Assembly: GCA_002719335.1 (NCBI GenBank)
Contig: PBHE01000017.1
Location: forward strand, 5,317 to 53,451
Length of the DNA: 48,135 nucleotides
Direction: 5' to 3'
Source of the DNA: Acidimicrobiaceae bacterium
GTDB taxonomy: Bacteria; Actinomycetota; Acidimicrobiia; Acidimicrobiales; Poriferisodalaceae
Below the pieces are notes generated by a model. The model made no database searches. It saw only the letters and a program-made list of their open reading frames with translations, and was not told the DNA's origin. Shown in pieces: positions 32,983 to 42,867 of this stretch. Each line of letters opens with the position of its first letter. Within the stretch, counting starts at the first letter, position 1. The position numbers and the translations under genes were made by a program.

Positions 32983-34422
32983 ATGGTGCCAGTGTCCCCA
33001 GACAAGCCTCTCCTCGACGAACTTCGATCGATTATAGGTGATCGTGCGAGAGCTGGAGATTTTGAGTTAGGCCTATATGGCAAAGATGGGTCAGTTCTTG
33101 AGGGTCGCCCGTCGATCGTTTGCTTGCCTGTAAGTACCGAAGAAGTCCAACAGATTGTCGGTGCTTGTCGAAGACACGAACGGCCGTTCATCGCGCGAGG
33201 ATCTGGAACCGGCTTAGCCGGCGGCGCTGTGCCAGTCGGGGATCCCGTAGTCATCGCTACTGCGAAAATGAACAAGATCATTGAAGTAGATCTCGATAAC
33301 CGCGTTGCATGGGTGGAACCAGGAGTACTTAATCTCGACCTAACTACCCAGCTGAAGCCTTTGGGGTTTCATTTCGCCCCGGATCCGTCAAGTCAACAAG
33401 TATGTTCCATTGGAGGAAATGTCGCTACCAACAGCGGAGGACCTCACTGTTTGGCATACGGCGTGACCAGTTCCCACGTTGCAGCGATTGAGGTTGTGCT
33501 TCCCGATGGCACGGTCACACTTTTAGGCGACCTCACCCCGGAGCCAGCAGGGTATGACCTTAGAGGGCTGTTTATCGGTTCGGAAGGGACTATGGGTATT
33601 GCGACCAAAATCGCCGTTCGCTTAACCCAGAACCCACCCGAAGTGCGTACCTTGTTGCTGGATTTTTCAGACGTGAGAGACGGCGCGGCGGCGGTTTCAG
33701 CGATCATTGCTGAAGGTCTGATTCCGGCAGCGTTAGAGATGATGGACCATCGAGCAATTGAAGTAGTTGAGGCGTTCGTAAACGCGGGCTATCCAACCGA
33801 AGCTGATGCTGTGCTCTTGGTGGAATTGGATGGTCTTGCCGGGGGAGTTGCAAGCGGTGTCGAGATTGTTCGCCGCGTGGCAGACGCGCATCGTGTTGGC
33901 AATGTGCGAGTGGCAGCCGATGATGCGGAAAGAGCGCTGCTCTGGAAAGGTCGGAAGAATGCATTCGGGGCGGTCGCTCGCATAAAACCTGACTATTACC
34001 TACACGACACTGTCGTGCCGCGAGGCAAGCTGGTTGAAGTACTGGAAAAGGTTTATCGCATCGCCGATGAGTACGATTTGATTGCGATCAATGTCTTCCA
34101 CGCGGGCGACGGCAACCTGCATCCGATTCTGGCATACGACGCTCGAGAACCCGGTGTTCTCGAGCGAGTGCACGCAGCAGGAAAAGCAATCATCACCGCA
34201 TCGATCGAGGCTGGGGGCGTGTTGAGCGGGGAGCATGGGATAGGGCTTGAGAAGCGGGATTACATGGGGATGCTTTTCAGCGAACACGATATGACTACTC
34301 AAGATTTGGTTCGCGAGGCCTTCGATCCAGATGGTTTCGCGAACCCCCTGAAGGTGCTCCCTTCAGGTTCCCGATGCAGCGATTCATTTGGACAGCACGT
34401 GCCGGAAGGAGCGTGGGTGTGA
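32983..34422 (+). CDS. glcD: Glycolate oxidase FAD-binding subunit (GlcD)
   Basis: Catalytic FAD subunit of the glycolate/D-lactate oxidising complex. 'FIARGSGTGLAGGAVPVGDP' and 'SIGGNVATNSGGPHCLAYG' bind FAD; 'NVFHAGDGNLHPILAYDARE' and 'GGVLSGEHGIGLEKRDYMG' form the substrate cap. 479 residues is the usual size. Followed by glcE with a 4-base overlap (start GTG 34419) and glcF, an order seen in many bacteria, so the three should form one membrane-associated complex passing electrons to quinone or another carrier. Confidence 0.93.
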   Translation: MVPVSPDKPLLDELRSIIGDRARAGDFELGLYGKDGSVLEGRPSIVCLPVSTEEVQQIVGACRRHERPFIARGSGTGLAGGAVPVGDPVVIATAKMNKIIEVDLDNRVAWVEPGVLNLDLTTQLKPLGFHFAPDPSSQQVCSIGGNVATNSGGPHCLAYGVTSSHVAAIEVVLPDGTVTLLGDLTPEPAGYDLRGLFIGSEGTMGIATKIAVRLTQNPPEVRTLLLDFSDVRDGAAAVSAIIAEGLIPAALEMMDHRAIEVVEAFVNAGYPTEADAVLLVELDGLAGGVASGVEIVRRVADAHRVGNVRVAADDAERALLWKGRKNAFGAVARIKPDYYLHDTVVPRGKLVEVLEKVYRIADEYDLIAINVFHAGDGNLHPILAYDAREPGVLERVHAAGKAIITASIEAGGVLSGEHGIGLEKRDYMGMLFSEHDMTTQDLVREAFDPDGFANPLKVLPSGSRCSDSFGQHVPEGAWV

Positions 34423-35333
34423 ACACGCAACATTCGGTTGAAGAACCAATTCTTAAGTATGCAGCGGACATTGGATCGTTAGGGCCCGTCACCATCGTTG
34501 GAAGCCGAACCCAATGGGACGTAGGTGGGCTTCCGTCACCTGGTTCGCGCGAAATTCGTGCTCCAGCCGGTGTGTGGTCTCATCAACCGGAAGAGATGAC
34601 CGTGCGATGCGGAGCTGGAACTTCCATCCGAGAGTTGAACGAGGAATGTTCACGATTCGGACAGATGGTCCCGTTTGATCTCAACCCGGAAGCGACGGTT
34701 GGCGGCGCGCTTGCGGTGGGAAGGAGTGGTTTTCGGCGCTTACGTTACGGACATATTCGCGACTTGGTGCTCCAAATCAGACACGTGGACCACAGTGGGT
34801 TGTTGGTAACTTCCGGCGGGCCTACCGTAAAAAACGTCTCTGGGTATGACTTGTGTCGTCTTCTGGTCGGGTCACTAGGCAAATTGGGCTGCATAGCAGA
34901 GGTGACCTTGCGATGTTTACCGATCCCTGAGACAACCTTGTGGCTTACTGGAACGGGCGACCCTTTCGAGATTTACAATGAGTTGTATCGACCCCCTTCG
35001 ATCCTGTGGGATGGCGATCAAGTTTGGGTTGGTCTTGAAGGCGTTAAATCAGATGTTGAGTCCCAAGCGGCACTCCTCAAACTTGATCAGACGGACTCAC
35101 CTCCCCCGTTTCCTGAGGGGGGAAGACGGTCGCTTGAACCCAAAGCTCTTCGGGGTCTCGTCGAAAGGTCCGAGGGTTGGCTTGCTGAGATCGGCGTCGG
35201 TGTTGTTCACTACACCACGCCACAAGTGCCAGAACCACTTTCAGACCCTAATAAGCGTTTGATGAGTGAGCTCGAATGTCGTCTTGATCCGCGCGGTCGT
35301 TTAAACCCGGGCCGACAGTTGGTCGCCACGTGA
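34419..35333 (+). CDS. glcE: Glycolate oxidase subunit GlcE
   Basis: Second FAD-binding subunit, shorter than GlcD (304 residues). 'LNPEATVGGALAVGRSGFRR', 'YGHIRDLVLQIRHVDHSG' and 'TVKNVSGYDLCRLLVGSLG' are typical of GlcE; the cap domain is reduced. The open frame starts at 34374, but GTG 34419 is chosen: it has GGAAGGAG 7 nt upstream and overlaps the glcD stop (GTGA), which suggests translational coupling. Confidence 0.9.
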   Translation: MNTQHSVEEPILKYAADIGSLGPVTIVGSRTQWDVGGLPSPGSREIRAPAGVWSHQPEEMTVRCGAGTSIRELNEECSRFGQMVPFDLNPEATVGGALAVGRSGFRRLRYGHIRDLVLQIRHVDHSGLLVTSGGPTVKNVSGYDLCRLLVGSLGKLGCIAEVTLRCLPIPETTLWLTGTGDPFEIYNELYRPPSILWDGDQVWVGLEGVKSDVESQAALLKLDQTDSPPPFPEGGRRSLEPKALRGLVERSEGWLAEIGVGVVHYTTPQVPEPLSDPNKRLMSELECRLDPRGRLNPGRQLVAT

Positions 35334-36490
35334 AGAAAGTTGCTGTGAAACTCGGAATCGATTCGGAGGACTTAGCTTCTTGCGTCGCCTGTGGTCTGTG
35401 TCTGCCGCACTGCCCCACGTATCGTGTAACTCAAGAAGAGTCAGCTTCGCCGCGTGGACGGATTGCCTTAATGAGGCAAGCGGAGACCACGGGGCTAATT
35501 GACCAGGAGTTCGTCGAATTTATGGATGCGTGCGTCCAATGTCGCGGATGTGAAACCGCTTGCCCAGCGGGTGTCCCATTCGGCTCGATGATGGAGACAA
35601 CACGCGAAGCGTTGGCTGAGCAGACCCGGTATCAACCATTGTGGCGACGTTGGGGTTATCGAATTCTTGGATGCCCCAAGATTCTGACTTTAGGTTCGAA
35701 AGTGTTAGCCGTTCTGCAGAAGCTCAACCTTCTGCCGTCTAAGTTGGCGCTCCCGAAGATCCCTCTCCTGCAGGGGCGCTTGGTTCCCAGCGGCCGAGAT
35801 GTCTGGTTGTTCACCGGTTGCGTAATGGACGCCTGGATGCGTGATACGCACCGAGCCGTTCAGCGCGTTATTGAGGCAGCCGGAGCAGGAGTGCGTTTTC
35901 CCGACAAACAGGCGGCATGTTGCGGCGCTCTTCATGTTCATGCAGGCCTAGGACATGAAGCCCGCCGTCTAGCGGAGCGCACCATGGAGGCCTTTCCCGG
36001 TCAGGCGCCGATCCTCGTCGACTCGGCTGGCTGTGGCGCGCAACTAAAGGAATATGGCCGTTTGTTAGATAGCGCGGCTGCACACGAGTTCAGCCAGCGA
36101 GTGCTAGATGTTCACGAGTGGCTGGTGAATCATCTAGATGCGCTCCCTCCCGCTCACGCCGACGCCCCGAGAATCGCTATTCAAGATCCGTGCCACCTTC
36201 GACATGTTCAGCAATCCCACGATCCTGTTCGAGTTGTCTTAGCCCGATACGTCGAACCGGTAATCCTCGATGATGAGGGTTTATGTTGCGGCGCCGGCGG
36301 CGCATATTCGATGCTTCACGCTGATACAGCAGCAGCGGTCAGAGAGCGGAAAATTGGCTCTATCGAACGAGCGCAGGTACAAGAAGTAGTGAGTGCTAAT
36401 CCTGGGTGTCTATTGCATCTCCGAGCCGGAGGAGTGACAGTTCGCCATCCACTGGAAATAGTTGACGATCTCATGAGGAAGGACACTTGA
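35330..36490 (+). CDS. glcF: Glycolate oxidase iron-sulfur subunit (GlcF)
   Basis: 386 residues with two [4Fe-4S] ferredoxin motifs at the N-terminus ('CVACGLCLPHCPTYR' and 'CVQCRGCETACPAGVP') and two C-terminal CCG domains ('ACCGALHVHAGLG', 'DSAGCGAQLKEYG', 'DPCHLRHVQ', 'LCCGAGGAYSM'). These shuttle electrons from GlcD/GlcE. GTG 35330 overlaps the glcE stop. Complete, with no missing Cys. Confidence 0.92.
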   Translation: MKKVAVKLGIDSEDLASCVACGLCLPHCPTYRVTQEESASPRGRIALMRQAETTGLIDQEFVEFMDACVQCRGCETACPAGVPFGSMMETTREALAEQTRYQPLWRRWGYRILGCPKILTLGSKVLAVLQKLNLLPSKLALPKIPLLQGRLVPSGRDVWLFTGCVMDAWMRDTHRAVQRVIEAAGAGVRFPDKQAACCGALHVHAGLGHEARRLAERTMEAFPGQAPILVDSAGCGAQLKEYGRLLDSAAAHEFSQRVLDVHEWLVNHLDALPPAHADAPRIAIQDPCHLRHVQQSHDPVRVVLARYVEPVILDDEGLCCGAGGAYSMLHADTAAAVRERKIGSIERAQVQEVVSANPGCLLHLRAGGVTVRHPLEIVDDLMRKDT

Positions 36491-36491
36491 C

Positions 36492-36701
36492 GTGGAGGAA
36501 AAGCTTGAAGAGATCAGGGGTCGTCTAGAGAATATTTCCGAAGAACTCGCCGATATTGGAATGGAAGCGTTGAGGGAGGCCCTCGACGCTCAGGAAGCCA
36601 CGCAACGCCCAGAGATCGAAAAGCGGCTGACTCGAGCTCGTCGAGCGGTCGATAAGGCGACTGCGATTATCAGTGGCGGTCCGGAATCCACTGTTATCTA
36701 G
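36492..36701 (+). CDS. Small coiled-coil protein after glcF
   Basis: 69 residues starting at GTG 36492, 1 bp after the glcF stop. Almost wholly helical and charged ('LEEIRGRLENISEELADIG', then 'IEKRLTRARRAVDKATAII'), with heptad spacing suggesting a short coiled coil. I do not recognise a family. Its position at the end of the glc operon hints at a scaffold role for that complex, but that is inference. Confidence 0.6.
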   Translation: MEEKLEEIRGRLENISEELADIGMEALREALDAQEATQRPEIEKRLTRARRAVDKATAIISGGPESTVI

Positions 36702-36742
36702 CGATCCGGGTCTATTTTCGGGGCAGTTGACTCGTTAGCGAA

Positions 36743-39199
36743 TTAAACCTGATCGCCAAGTGCAGCAACGGGAATGAGTCTTCGGTCCGTTGGGTTGTCG
36801 GGCGAAATGGTCGCAGTGCTCACCACCGTTGGTGCTCCGTCGGCTTCGCCGTAGGAGGTTGTGCGCTGCCGAAGTGTTCGCCCGAGTGGTTCTGCAATAG
36901 CTCGAAAGTCGTCTTCAACGAGTCCTTGCCCGTGTTGTGCTCCTGCCGCACGGCTGATGTTTTCATCCATAAGAGTTCCGCCAAGGTCGTTGGCTCCTGC
37001 TCTCAGGATTTGTTTCGCGCCCTCAATTCCGATCTTTACCCAAGACACCTGAATGTTGTCGATAAGACCGCGATACGCAATTCGCCCGACGCTGTGCATC
37101 AGCAGTGTTTCTCTAAAAGTTGGCCCTCGTCGAGCCTGTCGCTGCAGGTAGATCGGGCTTGCCATGTGCACAAATGGCAGTGGTACCCATTCAGTAAAGC
37201 CGCCGGTACGTTTCTGGAGTTCGCGTGTTCTAATGATGTGGTTGGCCCAGTGGCGTGGCTCTTCTATGGAACCGAACATAATGGTGATGTTCGAATGAAG
37301 GCCAATAGCGTGGGCCGCCTCATGGCATTCAAGCCACTCTTCTGTTGAAATTTTGTCGGGGCAAAGGATTTGCCGGACCTCGTCGTCAAGAACTTCTGCA
37401 GCCGTCCCGGGAAGTGATTTGAGTCCCGCATCTTTCAAGCGCGTCAAGTACTCAATCAAAGATTCGTTGAGTCGACGAGCACCTTCAATAACTTCTAACG
37501 CTGTGAAGCCGTGTAGATGCATGTCAGGCACAACGTCTTGGATTGCCTTACAAACATCGATGTAATAGTCGCCATCGAAACTGGGGTGGATACCGCCCTG
37601 GAGGGTTACTTCCGTAGCTCCTAGTTGAGCCGCCTCGATTACGCGTTCTTGTATGTCTTGCAATGTAAGCATGTATGGGGTGCCGCGGAGATTGAGTGAA
37701 AGTGGACCTTTCGAGAATCCGCAGAATCGACATTTAAATGTGCAGACGTTGGTGTAATTAATATTCCGATTGTGAACCCACGTCACTTTTTCCCCGACGG
37801 CTTGTCGGCGTAGGTCGTCAGCAACTTCGGCGATTGCCACGACCTCAGGTCCCCTCGCTTGAAAGAGGGTAATGATCTCTTCGCTGCCGACTTCTTGACC
37901 TAAGAGGACTCCCTCGAGGACTTCGTTTACCGCGCCTCGCGCAAACGATTGACCGGGAACGATTTTGACCGGTGGATGGTCCGCTCCTCCCGAGTACCAC
38001 TGGGTGCTGTCTTGGTCAGCTATCAGAACATCGGCTCCTGAGCCCGCATCGCGGTTCTCCATTGTCCTCTCAGGCATTTGCCCGCCAGGATCGTCTCGGC
38101 CGAGGCCTTCGGCGTCGCTTCGGTCGAGAACAGGAAAACGATTCTCTTCGTCAAGCCAATCTTCAGGCCGAAGAGCGAAACTTGGATGGATAGTAAGTCT
38201 CGGCGCCAGAGTGAAGCCTCGGTCTTCAGTTACTTCCCGAAGTCGATCAAGTTCTGGCCACGGACGTTCGGGGTTTACGTAGTCAGCCGTAACGGGTGAT
38301 ACTCCACCCCAATCGTCGATACCGGCCTCGAGAAGAGTACCGAAGTCGTCGGAGAGATTCGGCGGAGCTTGAAGGTGGATATCGCTTGGAAGCAAAATGC
38401 GTGCAAGAGCGATTGCTTGCAAATATTCGTCGGGGGGACATGGCGGGCTTTTATGCATCGCCGTCCCCAGTTTTGGCAAGAAATTCTGGACGATGACTTC
38501 TTGAATGTGTCCATGCCTTCGATGACTTTTGGCGATGGCGAGAATTGTCTCGACGCGATCAGCAAGCGTTTCGCCGATGCCTACCAGTAAGCCCGTTGTG
38601 TATGGGATTCGAAGTTCTCCGGCCGTCTCGAGTGTGTTCAGTCGTCGTTCTGGTTCTTTGTCCGGACAGCCTCTGTGGCAGAGCAGTTCCTCATTCAGAC
38701 TTTCCAGCATCATCCCCTGGCTGGGGCTGACTTTTCGCAACTCAGCGAGCTCTTCGTAGTACAACGCACCAGGGTTTGCGTGCGGTAACAAGCCGGTTTC
38801 GTCTCGCACCATTCGACACATTTCAATCAAGTATTCGATTGTGGTGTTATAGCCGTGGTCATGAAGCCATTGCTGGGCTACTGGATAACGCAGTTCTGGC
38901 CGTTCGCCAAGCGTAAACAACGCCTCGTGGCATCCGTGAGATGCCCCGTGACGCGCGATCGATAGGACCTCATGCGGTTCGAGGTAAGGATGATCGAGAT
39001 GAGCTGGTGGTTGAGCGAAAGTGCAGTATCCGCATTTGTCTCGGCACAGCATGGTGAGGGGTATGAAGACCTTGGGGCTGTATGTCACCCGAGTTCCATG
39101 GGCCGCATCGCGAACAGATGAAGCGCGTTCAAGGAGGGATTGGAGAGGGAGGCCGAGCAACACATCAATTTCGACAGAAGAGTCAGTACTTGTCGTCAT
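36743..39199 (-). CDS. fbiC: FO synthase, CofG/CofH fusion (FbiC)
   Basis: Makes the deazaflavin FO, the chromophore of coenzyme F420, from tyrosine and 5-amino-6-ribitylamino-uracil using two radical-SAM domains on one chain. 'LTMLCRDKCGYCTFAQPPAH' holds the CofG cluster motif (Cys52, Cys56, Cys59), and 'INYTNVCTFKCRFCGFSKG' the CofH one (Cys486, Cys490, Cys493). 'VTLQGGIHPSFDGDYYID' and 'SLPGTAAEVLDDEVRQILCP' are typical CofH. 818 residues is the normal fused size. Preceded on the same strand by an HxlR regulator and by transaldolase and transketolase genes. Confidence 0.95.
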   Translation of the reverse strand: MTTSTDSSVEIDVLLGLPLQSLLERASSVRDAAHGTRVTYSPKVFIPLTMLCRDKCGYCTFAQPPAHLDHPYLEPHEVLSIARHGASHGCHEALFTLGERPELRYPVAQQWLHDHGYNTTIEYLIEMCRMVRDETGLLPHANPGALYYEELAELRKVSPSQGMMLESLNEELLCHRGCPDKEPERRLNTLETAGELRIPYTTGLLVGIGETLADRVETILAIAKSHRRHGHIQEVIVQNFLPKLGTAMHKSPPCPPDEYLQAIALARILLPSDIHLQAPPNLSDDFGTLLEAGIDDWGGVSPVTADYVNPERPWPELDRLREVTEDRGFTLAPRLTIHPSFALRPEDWLDEENRFPVLDRSDAEGLGRDDPGGQMPERTMENRDAGSGADVLIADQDSTQWYSGGADHPPVKIVPGQSFARGAVNEVLEGVLLGQEVGSEEIITLFQARGPEVVAIAEVADDLRRQAVGEKVTWVHNRNINYTNVCTFKCRFCGFSKGPLSLNLRGTPYMLTLQDIQERVIEAAQLGATEVTLQGGIHPSFDGDYYIDVCKAIQDVVPDMHLHGFTALEVIEGARRLNESLIEYLTRLKDAGLKSLPGTAAEVLDDEVRQILCPDKISTEEWLECHEAAHAIGLHSNITIMFGSIEEPRHWANHIIRTRELQKRTGGFTEWVPLPFVHMASPIYLQRQARRGPTFRETLLMHSVGRIAYRGLIDNIQVSWVKIGIEGAKQILRAGANDLGGTLMDENISRAAGAQHGQGLVEDDFRAIAEPLGRTLRQRTTSYGEADGAPTVVSTATISPDNPTDRRLIPVAALGDQV

Positions 39200-39211
39200 T
39201 GGTTTCCGTTC

Positions 39212-39670
39212 TCACGACCCGACACTTGCGCCCGGACCAGGTCGGCTGCGAATTTCATCGGGATCGAGTGATTCGTCGCAGGTCGGACATTGAGTGATCT
39301 GATTAAGGGGAGTTCCGCATTCAGAATGAACTAGAAGTGTTGGAGGTGTCCTATCGTTACACCAGCGATCACCCCACCGCATTAGAGCGACGAGGCTTGG
39401 TGACAGGTCTCGGCCCTTTCGGGTGAGAAAGTACTCATGCCGGATGGGTCTGTCTTGGTATGGAATTTTCGTCACGATGTCTGCTGCAACAAGCTTCGAT
39501 AAGCGGGAAGCGAGAAGGTTCTTCGCGATACCAAGATTGTCTTCTAGCTGACTAAACCGTCGCACTCCTCGAAAGAGGTCGCGAAGGATGAGAAGCGTCC
39601 AGCGGTCTCCGATTACATCGAGCGTTCCTTGGATGGAACAACCATCGCGCCGTTCTGATATTTGTCCCAT
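39212..39670 (-). CDS. HxlR family transcriptional regulator
   Basis: Winged-helix regulator of 152 residues. 'GCSIQGTLDVIGDRWTLLIL' with the N-terminal Cys that senses redox or electrophiles in some members, 'FSQLEDNLGIAKNLLASRLS' (recognition helix) and 'YFLTRKGRDLSPSLVALMRW' (wing). The C-terminus has a Cys-rich tail ('SECGTPLNQITQCPTCDE') that may bind zinc. ATG 39670 is preferred to TTG 39706. Lies between transaldolase and fbiC on one strand, so it may control either or itself. Confidence 0.85.
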   Translation of the reverse strand: MGQISERRDGCSIQGTLDVIGDRWTLLILRDLFRGVRRFSQLEDNLGIAKNLLASRLSKLVAADIVTKIPYQDRPIRHEYFLTRKGRDLSPSLVALMRWGDRWCNDRTPPTLLVHSECGTPLNQITQCPTCDESLDPDEIRSRPGPGASVGS

Positions 39671-39717
39671 GCGCACGAAGATAGGTGAGTCAGTTTCGAT
39701 TTGCAACCGACTGATCG

Positions 39718-40842
39718 TTAAGTCAATGAATCGGCTTTCGCCGACAGACTCGACAGCAACTCGTCGAAGCTTTTGACGAACGACGCAACGCCTTCTTCTT
39801 CAAGTAGCTCGGCTACGTCATCAAGGTCGATGCCGAGAGTTGATACGGCATCGAGCACTCCTTGAGCCTCAACTGGGTCTGCATCAACTGTTCGCGCGAC
39901 TGTCCCTTTTTCCACAAACGCATCGATGGTGTTATCGGGCATCGTGTTCACCGTATTGGGCCCAATTAATTCGTCGACATACAAGGTTTGGGAGTAACTC
40001 GGATTCTTAGTGCTTGTGGAAGCCCAAAGCGGTCGTTGAAGTTGAGCGCCCTTGTGCGCCAAGGCCTGCCAGCGGGGACCGTCAAAGGTGGTTTTGAAAG
40101 TCTGATACGCGACCTGAGCTTGAGCTACTGCAGTTCTCCCGCGCATAGAAAGGGCGGCATCTGTCCCGATTTGCTCAAGGCGCCGGTCTACCTCGCTGTC
40201 GGTCCGAGAAATGAAAAAAGATGCGACGCTGGCAATCCCGGAGAGGTCGTCCCGGCCAGCTTCGACGGCGTCCTCCAATCCAGAGATATAGGCCTCCATG
40301 ACCTCGCTATATCGAGGCACCGAAAAAATCAACGTGATGTTGATTGACCTGCCTTCGCCAATCATCGTTCGCACCGAAGGGAGGCCTTCAACAGTGCCGG
40401 GAATCTTGACCATAAGGTTCGGCGCATTGAGCCGGTCGTGAAGCGCTCTTGCCGCTTCGGTGGTCTGGTCGGTCTCTCTCGCGAGCGCGGGATCAACTTC
40501 TACTGAAACAAAGCCGTCTGTCCCATTTGAGGACTCATAGACGGGGAGTAGAGCGTTAAGAGCGCCCCTAATGTCGCTCGCTACTAAATCCCAGTAGGCG
40601 GAGTCCACGGCAACACCATCAGCGATCAATTGACCGAATTGTTGGTCGTAGTCTGCGCTCCCCTCAATAGCTTTTTGGAAGATAGCCGGGTTAGAGGTAA
40701 GGCCTCTGATGCCAGAGGACACCCATCGATCCAGTTCCCCAGTGGTGATCCACCCACGGCGAAGGTTGTCGAGCCAAGGGCTCTGGCCTTGCTCGTCGTG
40801 CAGAGCTGAAAGCTGAGTGTTCGAGTTGGTGGAAATAGTCAA
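39718..40842 (-). CDS. tal: Transaldolase
   Basis: Non-oxidative pentose-phosphate enzyme moving dihydroxyacetone units between sugar phosphates. 'SSGIRGLTSNPAIFQKAI', 'LMVKIPGTVEGLPSVRTMI' (Schiff-base Lys146) and 'SINITLIFSVPRYSEVMEAY' identify the long actinobacterial/cyanobacterial type; 374 residues fits. Only 19 bp follow the transketolase gene, so the two are likely one transcript. Confidence 0.95.
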   Translation of the reverse strand: MTISTNSNTQLSALHDEQGQSPWLDNLRRGWITTGELDRWVSSGIRGLTSNPAIFQKAIEGSADYDQQFGQLIADGVAVDSAYWDLVASDIRGALNALLPVYESSNGTDGFVSVEVDPALARETDQTTEAARALHDRLNAPNLMVKIPGTVEGLPSVRTMIGEGRSINITLIFSVPRYSEVMEAYISGLEDAVEAGRDDLSGIASVASFFISRTDSEVDRRLEQIGTDAALSMRGRTAVAQAQVAYQTFKTTFDGPRWQALAHKGAQLQRPLWASTSTKNPSYSQTLYVDELIGPNTVNTMPDNTIDAFVEKGTVARTVDADPVEAQGVLDAVSTLGIDLDDVAELLEEEGVASFVKSFDELLSSLSAKADSLT

Positions 40843-40861
40843 GCTGTCTCCGATCTAAGGA

Positions 40862-42814
40862 TCATGTAAGTAACGAGCGCGCGGCAGCTTCAACGGAAGC
40901 AACGGTGAATCCAAATTTCTCCATAACTTCGCCGCCGGGTGCACTCGCTCCAAAGCGATCGATCGTTACAGTTACGTCTGCCCAGCGGTCCCAACCGAGG
41001 GAAATACCGGCTTCCACGCCCACTACGGGCAGGCCTTGAGGAAAGATATCCTGCCGGTAGCTCTCGTCCTGATCGAGAAATAACTCCCAGCAGGGCATGG
41101 AAACCACTCTCGATGCTATGCCCGCTGCGGCAAGAGAGGCTGCGGCGCCGACACACAACTGAACTTCGGAACCAGTTCCCGCCAAGACCACCGCGGGATC
41201 TGGCGCATCGATGAGCACATAAGCACCATGTTCGACTTGGTTCGGTCGTATGGTGCCCTCGAGGACAGGCACATTTTGGCGGGTAAGAATGATCGCAATC
41301 GGGCCGTCATTTTCGACTGCAAATTTCCAAGCCTGGGCTACTTCGTTTGCGTCAGCTGGTCTTACCACAGGTAAACCTGGGATCGCTCTCAGCGAAGCCA
41401 CATGTTCTACGGGTTGATGGGTAGGTCCGTCTTCCCCGACTCCGATGGAATCGTGGCTCCAGACGAAAACCACTTTGGCCGCGCTTAGCGCAGCCATGCG
41501 AACGGATGGTCTCATGTAATCGGCGAAAACAAGGAACGTCCCAACGACAGGAAGAATGCCGCCATGCAGTGCCATGCCGTTAGCGATGCCGCCCATAGCG
41601 TGTTCCCGGACCCCGTAGTAGAGCTTTCGACCTTCAGGTCGGCTCGGAGTTAAAGGTTCGGTCGCCAGATTTGTTCCCGTATTCCCGGTGAGATCAGCGG
41701 ACCCAGACAGCAACGACGGAACCACGTCCACTAGTGCGTCAATAACGTGATTGTTCGCGTTGCGAGTTGCGACTGAACTCCCCGCCTCATACGTCGGCAA
41801 TTCTTCTAACCAATTCGGCAGCGGCTTTCCTGTTAGTAAGGCATTAATCCAACCAGCATCAAGATCGCTCTCAGTAACCCGGAGTTTCCATTCGGCGTGC
41901 GCCGCAGCGCCCCTCGCGCCAGCTTCCCGGTAGGCCTCTAGGACATCGCCATCAACCTGGAAGGCCATTTCTGGGTCAAATCCCATAGCGAGTTTTGCGG
42001 CCGCGATCTCTTCATCGTCCGTGATGGCCCCGTGAGCTCCTGGGGTATCCACTGCAGTCGGCGCCGGAAACCCGATGTGGCTTCGCACGATCAACAATGA
42101 GGGTCGCTCCTCTAAATCAGCGGCTTCCATAAGTGATGATTCAAGAATTTCCGTGTCCTCGGAGGCTTCGCCAAGGTTTCGAACATGCCAGCCGTATGCC
42201 TCAAAGCGCTTATGAGTGTTATCCGAAAATGCCAGATCAGTTGACCCATCGATGGTTATTTGATTGTCGTCGTATACAACGACGAGCCCTCCGAGTTTTT
42301 GGTGACCAGCGAGGCTGGCGGCTTCGTGGCTTACGCCCTCCATAAGATCGCCATCACCACAAATTGCCCACGTTCGGTGGTCGACAATTTCACTTCCGAG
42401 GCGAGCTCGGAGGTGTCTTTCAGCGAGGGCCATTCCGACGGCGTTTGCTATTCCTTGGCCGAGAGGGCCTGTTGTGACTTCAACACCGGGAGTAAGCCCT
42501 ACTTCTGGATGGCCAGGAGTGAGAGACCCCCATTGGCGGAAGTTCCGGATGTCGTCGAGAGAAATTCCGTATCCGGTCAAGTAGAGCATCGAATACAGAA
42601 GCATTGAAGCGTGACCTGCGGAGAGAACGAATCGGTCTCGATCCGCCCACTCAGGCGTTGCCGCATCGTATTTCAGAACCTTTGTAAATAAGACGTCGGC
42701 GAGAGGAGCGAGCGCCATTGCTGTCCCTGTGTGTCCGCTGTTCGCCTTTTTTACAGCATCGAGCGTAAGAGCTCGGATCGTGTTGATCTGTCGAGTCCGA
42801 AGGTCGCTGGTCAC
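40862..42814 (-). CDS. tkt: Transketolase
   Basis: Thiamine-diphosphate enzyme transferring two-carbon units in the pentose-phosphate pathway. 'AVKKANSGHTGTAMALAPLA', 'VEVTTGPLGQGIANAVGMAL', the ThDP/Mg motif 'ICGDGDLMEGVSHEAASLAG' to 'YDDNQITIDG', and 'GVGEDGPTHQPVEHVASLRA' are diagnostic. 650 residues is a full-length enzyme. GTG 42814 has GGGAGG about 5 nt upstream. Confidence 0.96.
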   Translation of the reverse strand: MTSDLRTRQINTIRALTLDAVKKANSGHTGTAMALAPLADVLFTKVLKYDAATPEWADRDRFVLSAGHASMLLYSMLYLTGYGISLDDIRNFRQWGSLTPGHPEVGLTPGVEVTTGPLGQGIANAVGMALAERHLRARLGSEIVDHRTWAICGDGDLMEGVSHEAASLAGHQKLGGLVVVYDDNQITIDGSTDLAFSDNTHKRFEAYGWHVRNLGEASEDTEILESSLMEAADLEERPSLLIVRSHIGFPAPTAVDTPGAHGAITDDEEIAAAKLAMGFDPEMAFQVDGDVLEAYREAGARGAAAHAEWKLRVTESDLDAGWINALLTGKPLPNWLEELPTYEAGSSVATRNANNHVIDALVDVVPSLLSGSADLTGNTGTNLATEPLTPSRPEGRKLYYGVREHAMGGIANGMALHGGILPVVGTFLVFADYMRPSVRMAALSAAKVVFVWSHDSIGVGEDGPTHQPVEHVASLRAIPGLPVVRPADANEVAQAWKFAVENDGPIAIILTRQNVPVLEGTIRPNQVEHGAYVLIDAPDPAVVLAGTGSEVQLCVGAAASLAAAGIASRVVSMPCWELFLDQDESYRQDIFPQGLPVVGVEAGISLGWDRWADVTVTIDRFGASAPGGEVMEKFGFTVASVEAAARSLLT

Positions 42815-42867
42815 TTAGCCTCCCAAGTGGCGATCCTAGCTTGACCTTCTGACAATTCTGGGGAGGT